Source of the DNA: Gari tellinella
Lineage: Eukaryota > Mollusca > Bivalvia > Cardiida > Psammobiidae
NCBI GenBank assembly: GCA_922989275.2
Contig: OV277870.1
Span: 24,386,742-24,450,741, forward strand
Direction of reading: 5' to 3'
DNA: 64,000 nucleotides
The notes under the pieces were generated by a model that was not told the DNA's origin, searched no databases, and saw only the letters and a list, made by a program, of their open reading frames with translations. The position numbers were made by a program, and so were the translations under genes. The stretch's first letter is position 1. The number at the start of each line of letters is the position of its first letter. This document shows, one piece after another, positions 41,803 to 51,840 of this stretch.

Positions 41803-42240
41803 GATAGGTGGTCACTTAAGGCATGTTGAATAAAAGCGTTCTGCTTTTGTTTCCGCCTTATTTAAACAACAATCTGGTTGGATATATGAAATGTTTCTTA
41901 CAGTGGAGAATATGTTATTCTTTCCCAATAAACGCGTTTACGCTAAAACTATTATTTGCAGTGCAAACAGTTTGGAACCAGATCAGACGCCGGGTGACCC
42001 GGCGTCTGATCAGGCTCCAAACTGTTTGCCACCAAGATAAACAAGAATTATCAGAATTGTCCAAAAGTTGTTCTTTTCTACGTTTTAGTGCTTTGCGTTT
42101 GCGTACGTTTGCGTTTAAACGGGAAAGAATAACAGATTCTCCACTGTATGTTGCATATTATTTACTACGGTATATAAAATGAAACTATTTTCTTCGTAGG
42201 ATGAAATAATTAAATGCATAAAAGGCATTTCTATAAAGTA
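41803..42240. mobile_element. Second family C element, interrupted by family A
   Basis: GATAGGTGGTCACTTAAGGC, a collapsed HP2, then AAATGTTTCTTA. The C right part resumes at 42149 (ATATTATTTACTACGG, AACTATTTTCTTCG). Confidence 0.7.
41899..42148 (+). mobile_element. Family A element, complete, inside family C
   Basis: TACAGTGGAGAATATGTTAT to AGATTCTCCACTGTA, 250 bp. Uninterrupted C copies read TTTCTTATGG at this place, so a single TA was duplicated on insertion. Confidence 0.9.
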
Positions 42241-42254
42241 ACGTGTTTTCGCCA

Positions 42255-42478
42255 CTTCATGTTTCCTTTCATGATCAAATTTACCGTGAATAGTTTATCC
42301 ATTTACCGCCATATTGTCATCTGCTTCAATATTGCTGTCTGTAATATCGTTTCAAATTAGATTTCAGGCAGTAAATATAACTGACGTAATTTTAATACAA
42401 ACGTTACGCGGCGTCTGATCATGATCACAATTGTTTGCAAATGCGCTTTATGACGCCACTGTGAGTAAAAGGGCTAAG
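42255..42478. mobile_element. Family B element, half hairpin
   Basis: TTTCATGATCAAATTTACCG, GCCATATTGTCATCTGCTTC, then only the right arm (GTTACGCGGCGTCTGATCAT), end GTGAGTAAAAGGGC. Confidence 0.6.
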
Positions 42479-42595
42479 ATCGTTCAAGAACAAATAAACT
42501 TCTACTACAATGAAGCAAATGGACAAGTAATTATATCGTTCATAAGACCGAATCCGAAACATTTCTTAACACATGCAGATAATTTCTATAAACAT

Positions 42596-42830
42596 TCCCA
42601 GTTTATGCCTCTTTACACATTTAATAAGTTCCTTCGCTGAAGGAAATGGTTCCATTTTATACAGTTATGGGTGCACAACGCAGAATCGTAGGAAATAGTA
42701 ACTATGTCCTAGCAGATTATATGGTGCATGTATCTTAAAACTGACAGAAAGCAGAGCATAAGATCCCTTAAGTGGTCTCCTATCATAAGTGGTCCCCTAT
42801 CTTCAAAACGAAGGAAGATGCTAAGAGTAA
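42596..42830. repeat. Family C element, heavily decayed
   Basis: AAGTTCCTTCGCTGAAGGAA, ATTTTATACAGTTATGGG, CCTAGCAGATTATATGG. The hairpin is lost. Confidence 0.45.
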
Positions 42831-42833
42831 GAC

Positions 42834-42955
42834 GATTCCAAAGAGATGTCACAAGACAGGATAAGATGGAGAAGTAAATAGAAATTGAATATTTTATAAT
42901 CTGACTGACGACAGTATTTGCCGTACGACGTTTAATAAGACGGACCCAATAATAT
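42834..42955. repeat. Half copy of the 15842-16084 foldback
   Basis: AAGACGATTCCAAAGAGATG, GTCACAAGACAGGATAAGAT and ATTTGCCGTACGACG follow the right arm of the 15.9-kb element. The left arm is absent. Confidence 0.7.
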
Positions 42956-43067
42956 ACTTAAGTATTCAAGCTCAACCATTACATCGTCACAGAAAACATG
43001 GTGTAACGTGCAAACCGAGTGACCCAGCAACGACAAACCCCGTCAAGCTGATGGACCCACTTCCCAG

Positions 43068-43294
43068 TTAATCCATTTGTGCCCAGTGGATTCTTCCATG
43101 TTTTATATTGGATTAGTCAATTTTTATCAAAGGGATGCCTTGTCAAAATTTTCATTTTCATTTTGTTTTATATTGAAATTCCTATCAGCAAACAGTGTAG
43201 ACTCTGATTAGACGCCGCATAATGCGGCGTCTAATCAGAGTCTACACTATTTGCCTATGTCCCATATAATGGATCGTGGGCACAAATGGGTTAA
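43068..43294. mobile_element. Family D element, complete
   Basis: TTAATCCATTTGTGCCCAGT to GTGGGCACAAATGGGTTAA. Hairpin GTAGACTCTGATTAGACGCC with GCATAATGC tip; the TGATTAG/CTAATCA variant is on both arms. Confidence 0.85.
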
Positions 43295-43807
43295 GTTAAC
43301 CAACGTACCAAGTACGTTACAATGGACAGAAAATAAGCTTCATTTGTGTGGTCGTGAATGAAGGGTGAGTAGGCACGGAGTGGCAATACAATCGACCAGT
43401 AGATAGGTTGGACCACGGAATTCTACACATATATTATAATATGTGTGTGTATAATTATGTGGTTTTTCTAGGCATTTCGCACTTCGGCGTTTATTGTATC
43501 AGTATAGTATGTACCCTTGGATCCGAGAAACTTGTTAATAAACCTTTACAAACGAACAACAGTTGTTTCGTTAACGTACAATGTTTTTTCTGTTAAACAT
43601 ATCATTTTCCAAGACTAACAGTGTTGTAGTTGAGTGATAGGTAACACGGATATGTCTTTCACTAACTACATGCTATTAACCCTAAGCTTCCTTTGATAAC
43701 AGACCTTCCTAGCTGATGGTCTTCGAGATAGAAAACTAATGAAGACATCAATGTATTTTTCTGTCATTACCTTTAAAAAGCGGACACATGCAGAACGAAA
43801 CTATAGC

Positions 43808-43995
43808 ACTATCACAGGGCTGCCATTTCTCCGGATTTTTCCTAAATCTTCGGATTTTTTCCCAGTACATGGTAGCTTAAATCAGGTTGAAAGTAAAGCA
43901 GAATGCGCCTTAAGGCGCATTCTGCTTTACTTACAGCCTGCTTTAAGTAGTCGCATGTCAACAAAACAAGAAACAGGCTATAGGGTAAAGGTACG
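43808..43995. mobile_element. Family M left part with HP2 cassette
   Basis: CAGGGCTGCCATTTCTCCGG, TCTTCGGATTTTTTCCC, then HP2 with GCGCCTTAAGGCGC. The right M end is absent, and the 345-bp satellite begins there. Confidence 0.7.
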
Positions 43996-44935
43996 AGTAA
44001 AAATATGTATATAGCATATGTTAGGTAAAATCCCATAACAGGGAGCCTACATAATGACTATAATTGGTAAAGATGCAAATTCCCCTGGTCAGTTCGGAGT
44101 GTTAGGACATCCAGTGTATATTATATAGCTGGTGGTGAAGCAATTCTATTGAGTTGTTTAGCTACCAGTCTGTTGTTATGCAATGTGTGTCTTAGCTAGG
44201 CGCTGCTGCCGTATCCGACTGATTAGGGAATGGACTGTTTAAGAGTGGTTTACTGCATACATATGAGTAATCTGATTACCTCCCTTTATCACACAATATG
44301 CCATTCACTGCGTATCCTATAGATACATCAACTCTCGTATGTAAAAATATGTATATAGCATATGTTAGGTAAAATCCCATAACAGGGAGCCTACATAATG
44401 ACTATAATTGGTAAAGATGCAAATTCCCCTGGTCAGTTCGGAGTGTTAGGACATCCAGTGTATATTATATAGCTGGTGGTGAAGCAATTCTATTGAGTTG
44501 TTTAGCTACCAGATTGTTGTTATGCAATGTGTGTCTTAGCTAGGCGCTGCTGCCGTATCCGACTGATTAGGGAATGGACTGTTTAAGAGTGGTTTACTGC
44601 ATACATATGAGTAATCTGATTACCTCCCTTTAACACACAATATGACATTCACTGCGTATCCTATAGATACATCAACTCTCGTATGTAAAAATATGTATAT
44701 AGCATATGTTAGGTAAAATCCCATAACAGGGAGCCTACATAATGACTATAATTGGTAAAGATGCAAATTCCCCTGGTCAGTTCGGAGTGTTAGGACATCC
44801 AGTGTATATTATATAGCTGGTGGTGAAGCGTTATGCAATGTGTGTCTTAGCTAGGCGCTGCTGCCGTATCCGACTGATTAGGGAATGGACTGTTTAAGAG
44901 TGGTTTACTGCATACATTATGAGTAATCTGATAAA
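43996..44935. repeat. Satellite, three units of ~345 bp
   Basis: Units start GTAAAAATATGTATATAGCA at 43996, 44341 and 44685. Units 1 and 2 are nearly identical. Unit 3 lacks ~45 bp (AATTCTATTGAG..CTGTTGT part) and stops early. No open frame or known motif was recognised. Confidence 0.9.
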
Positions 44936-45016
44936 ATTTAAAAGTTTGACTTACGCAAAACTTTAGTAGGAAGGTCCCTGGACAGAGGCGTCTTGTAGAA
45001 CAATGCCGAATACATG

Positions 45017-45388
45017 CACAGTGAAACCCCTCTAAACCGGAACCTCTAAATACCGGAATTCTCTCTAAACCGGACAAAAACTTTGGTCCCGTTTCCAACC
45101 CTTCTTTATGTAAACCCATTACACAATAAATACGCCTTTTTACGTCTTCGGTTTATTCTTACACTGAAGAAAATAGTGTGTACATTCTAGCAGATGATAG
45201 CTTAAAGCAGGTTGAAAGTAAAGCAGAATGCGCCTTTAGGCGCATTCTGTTTTACTTTCAATCTGCTTTAAATGACCAGCTATCTTCCATACTAGAAACA
45301 AGTCCAAACCCCTCTAAACCGGAAACCCCACTAAACCGGACATTTTTGTTGTCCCCACACATGTCCGGTTTAGAGGGATTTCACTGTA
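45017..45388. mobile_element. Family G element with nested family C
   Basis: CACAGTGAAACCCCTCTAAA to AGAGGGATTTCACTGTA. A C element with HP2 hairpin lies from ~45112 to ~45299, entering after CCTTCTTTATGTAAA, the same junction as in the copy at 22404. Confidence 0.8.
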
Positions 45389-45399
45389 ATAGACAAAAT

Positions 45400-46180
45400 G
45401 CGTTCTAATGCGGCTATGCGGAGTAATGGATTAACTCGTTGACTCAATAAACTTCAAAATGACAAACCAAATTTTCAACAATGTACGACTATTAGGAGCA
45501 AAATGGCAAACAATAACGACCTTGGTCAGAGGGCCCTTACAGGAGCACCCTGATCAGGGTCTACAATTGTATGTGCATGTAGTTTTTCATATGAAAACAC
45601 GGAGCCCCAAAAATACGGTCTTTATTTCGATGTTTGTGTTACTTTAACCCTTCATTTAACTGACACATTTGATAAGACGCCAAATTCTTAACATAAGTCT
45701 GACTAAAGTGCTTAATTCTAGCAAAGCGATCCGACAATACGGGAGAAGGCAGAAAAAACTGAGCAGGTCAAAGAAATTGTGCGATTATACAATTAAGACT
45801 TAATGTTTCGGAACTCGGGTAAGTGTTAATCAATATGCTTCATAGAACAAATAAGCAAAGTTGATGATGATTCAGTATGCCAAAGTCATTGGAAGTAGCT
45901 AGAGTTAATTCCGTACGTAACAATTGCATTTGTTGTTGCGTTTTGCCTTGGTACGAATTACCCTGTATGCGAAACAGATGAAAAAAACTTGGTACAAGTC
46001 TGATTTGTAAGACATTTGTCAGCTCAATGAAGAATTAATTAAGAGAATTTGAGAAACACTGCGAAAAGTTTCAAAATTGATTTTGCCGTAATTATTTTGT
46101 TAAAAGTTAAACAGTCATCGCCATTCTTCTGTAATTAGTGGTTAGTTTAAAACAACTAAATTGAAAAGTTTACCCCTTTA
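45400..46180. other. Mostly unrecognised; one weak HP1 stub
   Basis: CCTGATCAGGGTCTACAATTG near 45550 is a D-like arm. The remainder shows nothing. Confidence 0.4.
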
Positions 46181-46182
46181 CC

Positions 46183-46412
46183 CCTTTGCCTTGTTTCATT
46201 TGTGAAGACATGTGATCACTAACAGTAGGCTGAAAGTATAGCAGAATGCAACTTAGGTAAATCACTTTCAAAGTATAGCAGAATGCAACTTAGGTAAATC
46301 ACTTTCAAAGTATAACCGAATGCAACTTAGGTAAATCACTTTCGAAAGTATAGCAGAATGCAACTTAGGTATATCACTTTTGAAAGTGTAGCAGAATCCA
46401 ACTTAGGGAAAG
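46183..46412. repeat. Family C element with expanded 37-bp tandem repeat
   Basis: The C left part (TTACCCCTTTGCCTTG, GACATGTGATCAC) leads into five units of 37-38 bp, GTATAGCAGAATGCAACTTA and so on, at 46241, 46278, 46315, 46353 and 46391. Each unit is one HP2 arm plus GGTAAATCACTTTC. Confidence 0.85.
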
Positions 46413-46520
46413 ATAGATAGTTTATTGATACAAAAGGCCATAGGCCCATCAGTACAGGTATACTCAAAACTATAAATACATTATTAAAACGTCAATGGTA
46501 GATGGTAAAGGTTTTACGTT
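46413..46520 (-). mobile_element. Probable retroelement tail, minus strand
   Basis: AGATAGATAGTTTATTGATA: on the minus strand a tail ending in TATC repeats, as at 22920. It continues AAAAGGCCATAGGCCCATCA. No coding part is left. Confidence 0.35.
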
Positions 46521-47189
46521 TGCAAATAAAGAGAGGAAAATGAAGCAAATTTTTATTTTGTAATTTCGAATGTTTTAACTAGACGTTTGCAACGAAAAAT
46601 AATTTTTAAAGCAGATTTTATGATTTGAAGTCATTTATCAGTCCGAAATAGTTATACGTTTTCATTTTAGCTTACTGATGTTGCTAATGATCCCACCTTT
46701 AGTGCACTGAAACAAAAATATAAGGCATTTGCTTTAATCCACAATAGCCTTACAAACATCTGTGAAGGTTTTGTTTTGTTTCGTTTTTCTCTCCAAAACA
46801 TTTTTTTTATACATTAAATGTGCTGTTTATCAATAGTGTTTTGATTTTGAAAGTATCAAACCCGTCATTGTGCACTGTTGTAAAATTCCCCTTCTCTGCC
46901 TTGACGTGTGAGAACTGTTTGGAAACTAAACACTCTGATCAGGGTACAAAATGTAGGAAACTCCTATCGATGTACCATGTACATTAGTAATAGACCTATA
47001 ATACTTATGAATGTGTTTACGCAAAATACTGATATCAGTTGTCAGAGTCTATATCATGACAAAGAAGGGGTTAATTTTACTCAATACAATACAAAAAAGT
47101 ACATTACAGTTCATGCACAGTACAATATCGCACATGACACTACATCTATATACAGCAAACCTCTCAATCACAACCACTAAATAAAAGGC
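46521..47189. other. No supported feature apart from one HP1 stub
   Basis: AT-rich DNA without exon or repeat signals, except for the stub at 46905. Confidence 0.4.
46905..46955. repeat. HP1 hairpin remnant
   Basis: GTGAGAACTGTTTGGAAAC and CTGATCAGGGTAC only. Confidence 0.35.
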
Positions 47190-47350
47190 CAGAAGAGTGT
47201 TTATAAGACAGGTGACCGCCCATGCGAAGTGACACTAAAGCAGAAAGCTCCTGAAGGAACGTTCTGTTTCACCTCCACCCCGCCCCGAGCAAACACCTTT
47301 CCTCAACCTCAGATAATTTACACAATTAAATGGTCGTGTTATCAACTGTT
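47190..47350. mobile_element. Family L element, decayed
   Basis: AAGACAGGTGACCGCCCATG, AAAGCAGAAAGCTCCTGAAG, then TAATTTACACAATTAAATGG as in the L copy at 21.6 kb. Confidence 0.5.
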
Positions 47351-47749
47351 TCGTTAATTTGCGACTGTTTACGTGCCTTGCCGAAAAGAAACGCAAGACA
47401 GTAAGCAAAATACAAATTAACTTAAAAAATTAAGTATGTATTAAAATGCCATTGGCATTTTAAGAAAAGACATATTGTGATTTGTGTTTCAAACGTGAGG
47501 CCTTACCCTTACTAGAGCGCAAGACTACACTATGGAACATCAAATACATCGGTAAGTAACTATGTTAATTGTAGAAATAATTTTTATCAAAGATGAGAAA
47601 ATGAGACATTGAAGTTAATAAATCATGCCTATTCGTTTGTAACAGTGGTAGCTTGAAATGCAGAGTTCTAAGAAAATCAAGTGTTACGTAACTAGGATTC
47701 AATATTTTTGCACAACAGCATTTCCTACATTTCCATTTAAAGAGTATTA

Positions 47750-47940
47750 TATGAATCACTTTCGACATCGCGAGTGGTGGCATATATTGGGTATGTCTTT
47801 GAGTAGACCCCTGAGAACTCGGGCGGAAACCCCATGTGTTTTGACGGGCGAACAATGTACCCTCTCACATAGTGCCCCGACTCGGTGTCGAACTCGAGAC
47901 ACATTTGAGCTAACCACCGCGCTACCACACATCATCCTTG
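47750..47940 (-). mobile_element. Probable tRNA-derived SINE head on the minus strand
   Basis: Read on the minus strand: GTGTGGTAGCGCGGTGGTTA (A-box-like) followed ~25 bp later by GAGTTCGACACCG (B-box-like), in tRNA order and spacing. The remainder has no recognised body. It could also be a decayed tRNA pseudogene. It accounts for part of a spurious 177-residue plus-strand frame. Confidence 0.5.
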
Positions 47941-47947
47941 GTTGTAG

Positions 47948-48308
47948 TTCAGTGCTCCCTCCCTATAAAGGCCCACCCAACAACGACTCCCTCCTTACAA
48001 CAACGCTTTCCGATCTTCCAAAAAGCAAGACAAGTATTCCAACTCATTCACGACTGCGATGTCGTCTGCTTAAAATTGCCGTCTGCTTACTTTCTCAAAG
48101 TTACAAAATGGACATTTTGACAGAAGAAAAATTAATGAGAAGTGACAAACAGCTTGAATCCAGACCAGACACCGCGTTACTCGCCGTGTGATCTGGGTTC
48201 AAGCTGTTTGCAAATGTAAGTCAATTTCCCTCCCTATAACGACTCCCTCCGAACACTTCACATATTTTTGTATCACATTGGATGTCGTTGTAGAGAGGAA
48301 ACGCTGTA
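47948..48308. mobile_element. Family I element, HP1 core
   Basis: TTCAGTGCTCCCTCCCTATA to TAGAGAGGAAACGCTGTA. Hairpin GACAAACAGCTTGAATCCAG with GCGTTACTCGC tip. Confidence 0.78.
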
Positions 48309-48699
48309 TCTAGAATAAGCACTATAAAATGTGCAACAGCGAAATGTTTTGACATTAGTGCAAAACAACAAAGGTACAAAACATTAGCAAGAGCATCGAG
48401 TGTGTTTCACCAAAGAACGAAATGTCCCGGGGTTAAATTTGAGATTTGTATTTTAAATCCGTGCGCAGCATGACAACATTTAATTTTTCTAAGATATTTT
48501 AATATCTGGATTCCTATCTAATAGCAAGTTCAAGTATCTTTGCACACATAAAGTGAGTTTAAAGCGAACATATCACTACATCGTTTATCCTGCGAATTTA
48601 AAATTCATGAAGCAGCTGCTTATAGATAATCAAAGGGATCAGATACCGAAAAAAATGCAGAGCTCTATGCACTGCAATGCGGATTTATTTTATGCAAGT

Positions 48700-48822
48700 T
48701 AAACTTCGATATCTCAAACTCGCTTCAAGCCGAACATATCCGTATTTCAAAGTTCAAACGTGGCTAGGCCACGTTTGAACTTTGAAATACGGATATGATC
48801 GACTAAGGCAATTTCAATGTAA
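48700..48822. mobile_element. Family H element, HP centre perfect
   Basis: AAACTTCGATATCTCAAACT left. The centre GTTCAAACGTGGCTAGGCCA with its complement forms long arms (TCCGTATTTCAAAG / CTTTGAAATACGGA). The right end is degraded. Confidence 0.75.
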
Positions 48823-49098
48823 CAGAATTCAACTGTAGACATACAAATCGATGTAAGGGAGTTTTAGATACTGGGGTTTGGTGGTAAACCGCAAATCAGA
48901 GATATTTATTTCACAATGAATTGTGCCAAATAGCTCATAAAATATTTAATGCCTATCGGCTATTGACTCTTTCTCGAATATTTTGAGGAGTTTGGTTTAC
49001 TCTTGACGTGGTATAGTATGGAGTTTTATCTTTCCGACTTCTGACATAGGTCCATATACATGTAATTTGGAACAGTGGAGGGACAACTGCGTTTGTCC

Positions 49099-49350
49099 TT
49101 AACCCTTTCCCCCATAGGAGCGACTTTTAGCGTATTTAACGTATTCCTTCGCTGAAGAAAATAGTTCCAGTTTATACCCTCATGAACAATTACCATAACA
49201 AATACTTTATATAACCTAGCAGATGGTAGTTTAAAGCAGGCAGAAAGTAAAGCAGAATGTGCCTTAAGGCACATTCTGCTTTATCTTCATCCTGCTTTAA
49301 GTGATCACCTGTATTTAATGTAATATACAGGTTATTGGGTTAAGGGTTAA
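49099..49350. mobile_element. Family C element, complete, reversed
   Basis: TTAACCCTTTCCCCCATAGG to TATTGGGTTAAGGGTTAA. Hairpin tip GTGCCTTAAGGCAC on both arms. Confidence 0.85.
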
Positions 49351-49423
49351 AGGGTATTTTTATTCTTGCAATTCGCAATCCGTCGATAGACTATCCATGG
49401 GTATTTATCCTGGGTTATTGTTT

Positions 49424-49665
49424 TACCCCTTCACAGCCTTTCCCTGAGTAAAGTAATTCATCGCAAACAGTTTAATTCCTGATCATACGTCGCGTCACGC
49501 GGCGTCTGGTCAGAATTCAAACTGTTCAAAACTGTTCTAGAATCCAAACTGTTTAACATTCAGTTCAATATTTCTAAGTCAAAATAACTACAATAATTAA
49601 ATTTCAGCCATAAATGCAAACGGCAGTTGTTTAAAACATATGACGTCATGGCAGTGCAGAGATGA
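49424..49665. mobile_element. Family B element with partial arm duplication
   Basis: TTTTACCCCTTCACAGCC to GACGTCATGGCAGTGCAG. In the right arm the stretch CAAACTGTTCAAAACTGTTC then GAATCCAAACTGTTTAAC shows the arm end written twice. Confidence 0.7.
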
Positions 49666-49937
49666 ATGTTTAGTGGAACCGACATTATTATTTATCATTT
49701 AAAGTTTTAAACGAAACTAAACGCAACTGCAATACAATAAATCGTAGAGAATTGCAGCCTTTGATTAAAAAAAACAACTTTGATAATAAGTTGATCACGG
49801 CATGTCAGTGAAGGGATTGAACACGTTTATTGGAACGTAATAGCGTTTATCCCAAGAAGTGTTTTACACTTTCAATTTAGCATGAAAACATTTGGTAGAC
49901 CGTTTCTATAAAGTTGTAAATGTCATTGTAAACATCC

Positions 49938-50135
49938 TTAACCAATTTGTGCCCATGATCCCATATATGGGATATAGGCAAACAGTGTAGACTCTGATCA
50001 GACGCCGCATAATGCTGATAGGAATTTCAATATAAAACAAAACGAACATGAACATTTAGACAATACATCCATTTGATAAAAATGGACTAATCGAATATAA
50101 AACATGGAAGAATCCACCAGGCGCAAAAGGGTTAA
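49938..50135. mobile_element. Family D element, reversed, half hairpin
   Basis: TTAACCAATTTGTGCCCATG to AGGCGCAAAAGGGTTAA. One arm GCAAACAGTGTAGACTCTG and the tip GCATAATGC are present, then flank CTGATAGGAATTTCAATATA. The second arm has been deleted cleanly. Confidence 0.75.
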
Positions 50136-50156
50136 TTGTTCTAGTGTATATCCTTG

Positions 50157-50570
50157 CTTCTTGTCATTTCGCCACTTTCTTGTCAATTCGCCACCTAAGC
50201 AAAACTTAGAATTCCGTCACGAGCAGGCTACCGAGGATGTCCGAAAACTACAGAGGATATCCGAATACTAGGACAGTTACACTGAGGAAGATTTCAAGCG
50301 CCAAAAATGCGAAAGAAACAGGTAAAATAACAATAATTCACAAAAAGTTTAAATCAAAGGACATGTTGGTAATTTTTATCTCTATTTGCCCGCTGTTACT
50401 TTTTATTGTAAAGTTGTAAAAGTTATTATTTACTTTTAAAAAATTAAATATTTCAAAATCATTAAACAATGTTCAAATTTCATGAAACAAACTATAACAT
50501 ACTGACAGAGCCTACATTGACCTAATTATCGAACGACCAATCAGAGGTGGCGAATTGACAAGAAAGCACC
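50157..50570. mobile_element. Element bounded by 21-bp perfect inverted repeat
   Basis: TTTCTTGTCAATTCGCCACC at 50176-50195 (one more base matches) and its complement at 50545-50565. The left repeat is preceded by a second imperfect copy (TTCTTGTCATTTCGCCAC). The content is AT-rich with no ORF of note. Confidence 0.55.
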
Positions 50571-51059
50571 CCGATGACCCAGAGCAATGACCTCCTTCGA
50601 AAACGGTACAGTAATTTACATTTGTAAGTTTTATTTGTATATATTCGTGTTATTGAAGGTTCAGTTCAGAATTAGATCCGTGAACAACCTGTTACAAGTA
50701 AGAAATGTTACAACAAAAAGCGCATGCGCGAAAAATATAGCTAAGGGTGGCGAAAACACAGGTTAAGAGGCTACATTATATCGTTCAGTGTGGCATTTCT
50801 ACAGTATTCCATTCTACAACACATATGCTACAGTAAAATGGTATTAAACGACATTTCGTTGGGGAAGCATACGAAAAGGAAACAAGTGATTGCTTAATAC
50901 TACCTGCTCTACTAAATACAGGATAAAAAGAATAATGAGACCTTCTTCTACGATATATATTTTGGTTGGGAACGACAAGATTTTCGTTTCACTGCCTAAA
51001 TTTCCCCATTGCTTTAATATGATTTCACGTTTAAACTCGTCCAAAGAATTGGCACAAAC
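50571..51059. other. No supported feature
   Basis: Short open frames only. One GGTGGCGAA near 50745 echoes the inverted repeat at 50176. Confidence 0.4.
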
Positions 51060-51740
51060 ATCAGATTATATGCACACCCTACCCTCTACTATTGCTTTTT
51101 TAATACTACCTCTACTATTATCTATTTTCTCCTCTACCACTACCTCACTGTTATCTACTCTATACTACTCTATCTACTCAATGATCACATCTATCTTCTC
51201 TATATTTCTACCAATACTCTATCCTACTATCTACTCTAATACTACCCCTTCTCTACCCTATTATTTACTCTACCCTAGTACCTAAACTACTCTCTCTGCT
51301 ATAACTATTACCTCTACCACTACTCCATATGCCTTCTACTCTACCACTAGCCTACCACTACCTCTACTACTACATACGCTAACATTCTACTATCTACCAC
51401 TACTTCTACCCTCTCTAACAATACTCTACTTACTAGCTCTACTCTACATGTACCCAACTTCACCCCTCTACCATATAATTACCCCTACTATACTACTTTG
51501 TATACTATCTACTCTACCACTTACTGTACTATACATTTACCATTATACCTACTCCTTTACTACTACCTAATTTGCCTCCGCTCTTCTACTACCTACTCTT
51601 CCACTACGCTTCTACTAGCATTACTATTCTACCATCTTCTCTACCACTAAATTACTCAACCATATTCTTTCTGAAATTCACCCTACTCTACCAACATATA
51701 CCCTACCCTACTCTAGCTACCAGATCACTATTACCCTTGA
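51060..51740. repeat. CTA/CTC-rich degenerate tract
   Basis: Near 700 bp dominated by CTACTACC, CTCTACC and TATCTACTC. Open frames across it are low-complexity and are not genes. It ends just before the LINE. Confidence 0.85.
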
Positions 51741-51840
51741 GCAACAGGTGTAATGCACAGACAAAGCAAATATGACACCAACAAATGCAATGCAAAGGCG
51801 CCGTTGACTCCCGAATGGGTGTCAGTTCAAAGAAGGAATT

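Noticed and set aside
47750..47940. Functional tRNA gene
   Set aside because: Box-like motifs are present but no complete cloverleaf could be drawn, and SINE origin is likelier.
47658..48191. 177-residue open frame on the plus strand
   Set aside because: It runs through a tRNA-like SINE on the other strand and into a family I element. No domain, and composition is not like the real exons.
51060..51775. Frames of 131 and 67 residues in the CTA-rich tract
   Set aside because: Low-complexity Ser/Thr/Leu/Tyr strings from the repeat.
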